Shown here one piece after another: positions 40,100-42,512 of a stretch of 42,512 bases of DNA. The notes beneath the pieces are model-generated. The model was not told the DNA's origin, did no database searches, and saw nothing but the letters and a program-made list of their open reading frames with translations. A program made the position numbers and the translations under genes. The DNA is from M55B129 sp034189085 (GTDB lineage: Bacteria > Bacillota > Dethiobacteria > DTU022), in the NCBI GenBank assembly GCA_034189085.1, contig JAXHVH010000016.1:1-42512 (forward strand), read 5' to 3'. Each line of letters begins with the position of its first letter. The first letter of the stretch is position 1.

Positions 40100-41611
40100 C
40101 TATAACGCCCCTCCCAGCAACAGGAAAGCGGAGGTAAGGCGGGAGAGTATGAAAGCGATATTGTTTGGTGTCAGGCCAAAAACAAGAGTGCAGATTGCAA
40201 GAATAACCATGGGAGAAAGCATACCGGGTGTCGCTTCCTGGATATTAAATTTAATTTCGTGCTGATCACCAGTCCCGTGATCATCCCCTCCCGGAACATC
40301 AAAAAAAGCCGGGATGATAATGGGTAGATAATAAAGCGCGTTTAGCAGGCTGCTGATCAAGAGGACCAGAACATAAAAGGGCATTCCTGCATCCAGAGCA
40401 CCCAGTGAAAGGGTCCATTTGCTCAAGAACCCGTTCAGGGGCGGGATACCGATCATGGCCAGGGCGGCAACGGAAAAACAGCCCATTGTTACAGGCATCT
40501 GCCGGCCAATCCCGCGCATATCAGTGATTTTGCGAATGCCCGTTTTCCAGATTATCGCTCCGGCCGCCAGGAAAAGAACGCTTTTCATAAAAGCATGGCT
40601 GAAAATGTGGAAGACTGCGCCGGTAATGGCATTATCATTCAAGATACTCATTCCCAGCAGAATGTAACCGAGCTGACTGATGCTGGAGTAAGCAAGGCGT
40701 CTCTTGATATCTGTCTGGGTCAAAGCAACTGCAGATCCAAGCAGGATGGTGATCACAGCCAGGACACCGAGGATAACGTCCCACCCTCCATTGTGCATCA
40801 GGTCAATGGAAAATACATTAAAAATGACTCTCAGTAAACCATATGCCCCCGTTTTCAGCATCACACCAGAAAGAAGGGCACTGGCCGGAGATGGAGCAAC
40901 AGGGTGGGCATCCGGAAGCCAGACATGAAGGGGGAACATACCCGCTTTCATGCCAAAACCAATTAAAAAACAGATAAAAGCAATCAGGGCAAGTAGCGAC
41001 GGTTCCCTGACAATCACTCCTACTCCGAGGGAAACTGTCCCTCCGAGCTCAAAAACAATAACGATGCCAAAAAAAAGGGCCAGCCCACCGATGATCGTCA
41101 TTACCAGGTACTTGTAACCGGCGCGCATCGCCTCTTCGGTTTCTTCGTGGATTACCAGGATATAGGCAATCAGGGACATGAGTTCAAAAAATACGAAGAG
41201 TGAAAAGAAATCACCGGCAAAATAAATGCCCTGGCAGCTGCCAAGAGCGAGAATAAGAACCGGGTAGTAACGGTTGAGGGCATGCTCTTTAGCCATGTAA
41301 TCAAGGGAATATATTGTACATAGAAACCAGACAAAAGATGATATTGCCGCCAGGCAAAAACTTAGAATATCAAAACGAATGGAAAGTTCAAGCCTGGGCA
41401 GGATCTCAAATAAGGTCTGTTGCACCACATCTCCCTGCACCGCTGCCGGATAAAGAACAATGGTCAAAGCAAAAGTTAAACCGCTGGTGATCACGGCCAA
41501 ACTATTGCGCAGTTTTTCGGAATACCGGGAGGTAAAAAAAATCACCGGGGTCATTAAAATAGGCAAACCAACAATGAGAATTATGAGAACAATAATCGTT
41601 GAGTCAGTCAA
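40100..41611 (-). CDS. Proton-conducting complex I/Mrp-like subunit (NuoM/MrpD type)
   Basis: A 503-residue protein with about 14 helices. It has the family segment GMKAGMFPLHVWLPDAHPVAPSPASALLSGVMLKTGAYG and HIFSHAFMKSVLFLAAGA, with the lysines and His of the half-channels. It is closely related to the flanking subunits, so the three probably arose by duplication. The neighbouring TTG start is fused to its stop codon (TAG/TTG), which implies strict coupling. An 87-bp gap precedes it. Confidence 0.91.
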   Translation of the reverse strand: MTDSTIIVLIILIVGLPILMTPVIFFTSRYSEKLRNSLAVITSGLTFALTIVLYPAAVQGDVVQQTLFEILPRLELSIRFDILSFCLAAISSFVWFLCTIYSLDYMAKEHALNRYYPVLILALGSCQGIYFAGDFFSLFVFFELMSLIAYILVIHEETEEAMRAGYKYLVMTIIGGLALFFGIVIVFELGGTVSLGVGVIVREPSLLALIAFICFLIGFGMKAGMFPLHVWLPDAHPVAPSPASALLSGVMLKTGAYGLLRVIFNVFSIDLMHNGGWDVILGVLAVITILLGSAVALTQTDIKRRLAYSSISQLGYILLGMSILNDNAITGAVFHIFSHAFMKSVLFLAAGAIIWKTGIRKITDMRGIGRQMPVTMGCFSVAALAMIGIPPLNGFLSKWTLSLGALDAGMPFYVLVLLISSLLNALYYLPIIIPAFFDVPGGDDHGTGDQHEIKFNIQEATPGMLSPMVILAICTLVFGLTPNNIAFILSRLTSAFLLLGGAL

Positions 41612-41698
41612 ACAAAGTCACCTCTGGATGGCACTACAGCCTATTATAGCTGTTATTACCTGAATATTTCAACAAGCCGGTTTTATTTCCCCCACTTT

Positions 41699-42512
41699 TT
41701 AAAAAAAGCGGCCAACAGCATTTTCGAGCAGAACAATGGCTGGCCTGGAATAAACTCCGGAGATAATGATCACCAGCATTCCAAAAACCAGGGCAGCAAG
41801 CATCACCCGCGGGACAGGTTTTACCTTGAATTGGAAATCACCGTGGTGTAAAAAGGCATTAATCACAATTGGCATGAAATAAACTGCATTCAATAAGCTG
41901 CTGATCAAAATGATAATAACAAAAAAAGGCCGTCCCGTCTCCAAAGCACCGAGTGAGAGATACCATTTGCTGATCAACCCTCCGGTTCCCGGAAGACCGA
42001 TCATCGAGGCACTGCCCACGGCAAAAGCAGCCATGGTTAGGGGCAAATTACGTCCAATCCCAGCCAGATCGCTGATTTTTCGTACACCCGTAGCATAAAT
42101 AATTATCCCGGCAACCATAAAAAGCATCCCCTTGGTTACAGCATGCACTCCAACATGGTAAAGACCGCCTATTAAAGCCTGTTCCTGATTAAAGCCAATA
42201 CCCATGAATATATAACCGATGTGGCCAATGCTCGAGAAGGCCAGCATCTTTTTCAAATCCGTCTGCAGCATGGCATAAATGGAACCAAACATAGCCCCGA
42301 GAGAACCGAGCCAGAGGATAATTTCATTCAATGGCACACCCTGAAGCATCTTAGATGGAAAGACTTCATAAAAAACTATGAGCAGGGCAAAGGCATAAAT
42401 TTTAATTACCAGTCCCGAGAGCATGGCGCTGGATGGAGAAGGAGCTGAGGCATGGGCATCCGGCAACCAGACATGCAGCGGAAAGAGAGCCGCTTTCGTC
42501 CCGAAGGCAACG
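41699..42512 (-). CDS. Proton-conducting complex I/Mrp-like subunit, 5' end beyond window
   Basis: The last 270 codons of a third paralogue. The frame is open to the window edge, and the first visible codons read VAFGTKAALFPLHVWLPDAH, the conserved channel lysine region. Then come SAMLSGLVIKIYAF, LQTDLKKMLAFSSIGHIGYI and HVGVHAVTKGMLFMVAG. The N-terminal half lies right of the window. It is transcribed first of the three, so the operon promoter and other subunits must lie outside. Confidence 0.88.
   Translation of the reverse strand, partial: VAFGTKAALFPLHVWLPDAHASAPSPSSAMLSGLVIKIYAFALLIVFYEVFPSKMLQGVPLNEIILWLGSLGAMFGSIYAMLQTDLKKMLAFSSIGHIGYIFMGIGFNQEQALIGGLYHVGVHAVTKGMLFMVAGIIIYATGVRKISDLAGIGRNLPLTMAAFAVGSASMIGLPGTGGLISKWYLSLGALETGRPFFVIIILISSLLNAVYFMPIVINAFLHHGDFQFKVKPVPRVMLAALVFGMLVIIISGVYSRPAIVLLENAVGRFF

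Noticed and set aside
1..42512. CRISPR arrays, toxin-antitoxin pairs, restriction or other defence islands, rRNA
   Set aside because: None seen. No regularly spaced direct repeats, no recognisable cas, TA or R-M genes, and only one tRNA.

Overview
This window looks like chromosome from an anaerobic, low-to-mid GC Firmicute of the class Clostridia. The gene order obg - rpmA - rplU and rng - TIGR03936 - radical SAM - (gap) - radC - maf, the leuS T-box leader, Asp23, UPF0182, RsfS/YqeK/NadD and the ComEA/ComEC pair all point that way. Frequent TTG/GTG starts with strong GGAGG sites fit too. I cannot name a genus from the sequence. Most genes are housekeeping and lie on the minus strand. Two plus-strand transporter operons (ECF and tungstate) and ahcY interrupt them.

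Layout. 1-169: the 5' end of a group II intron, inserted just behind the terminator of an anti-sigma gene. 171-4105 (-): comEC, ECF sigma factor and putative anti-sigma factor, tightly coupled. 4255-5987 (-): sodium:solute symporter with a DUF3311 partner. 6173-6586 (-): small lipoprotein. 6780-9935 (+): a complete ECF vitamin/metal transporter (S, A1, A2, T) whose two ATPases are asymmetric. 9932-11536 (-): an unusual in-frame RNase HI / 6-phosphofructokinase ORF. 11557-14298 (-): UPF0182 membrane protein. 14424-16425 (-): pdp-deoC nucleoside catabolism. 16652-17899 (+): ahcY. 17953-19142 (-): comEA and Asp23.

19360-22229 (-): leuS behind a T-box leader with a Leu CTC specifier and a perfect TTGACA-N17-TATAAT promoter. 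A complete, canonical tRNA-Ala(GGC) with encoded CCA lies INSIDE this leader, apparently in the stem III position between the sensor domain and the antiterminator. This is the most striking observation in the window. 22298-27324 (-): ThiF-like E1, rsfS, yqeK, an RRM protein, nadD, obg, rpmA, rplU. L27 lacks the N-terminal extension usual in Firmicutes, and the Prp protease gene is missing from its usual place.

27446-30615: a plus-strand tungstate ABC transporter operon (tupABC) sits between rplU and rng, which are normally neighbours. It is preceded by a 208-bp inverted-repeat element that looks like insertion-sequence ends, a promoter, and a riboswitch-like leader with an intrinsic terminator (Moco/Tuco-like). 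30633-34825 (-): RNase G, TIGR03936 protein and B12-binding radical SAM protein. 34945-37888 (-): radC, maf, Gx transporter, ApbE. 37898-42512 (-): three tandem proton-channel subunits related to MrpD/NuoL/M/N, the first-transcribed one cut by the window edge. With ApbE and the Gx protein they suggest a membrane ion pump with a flavinylated redox partner further upstream, outside the window.
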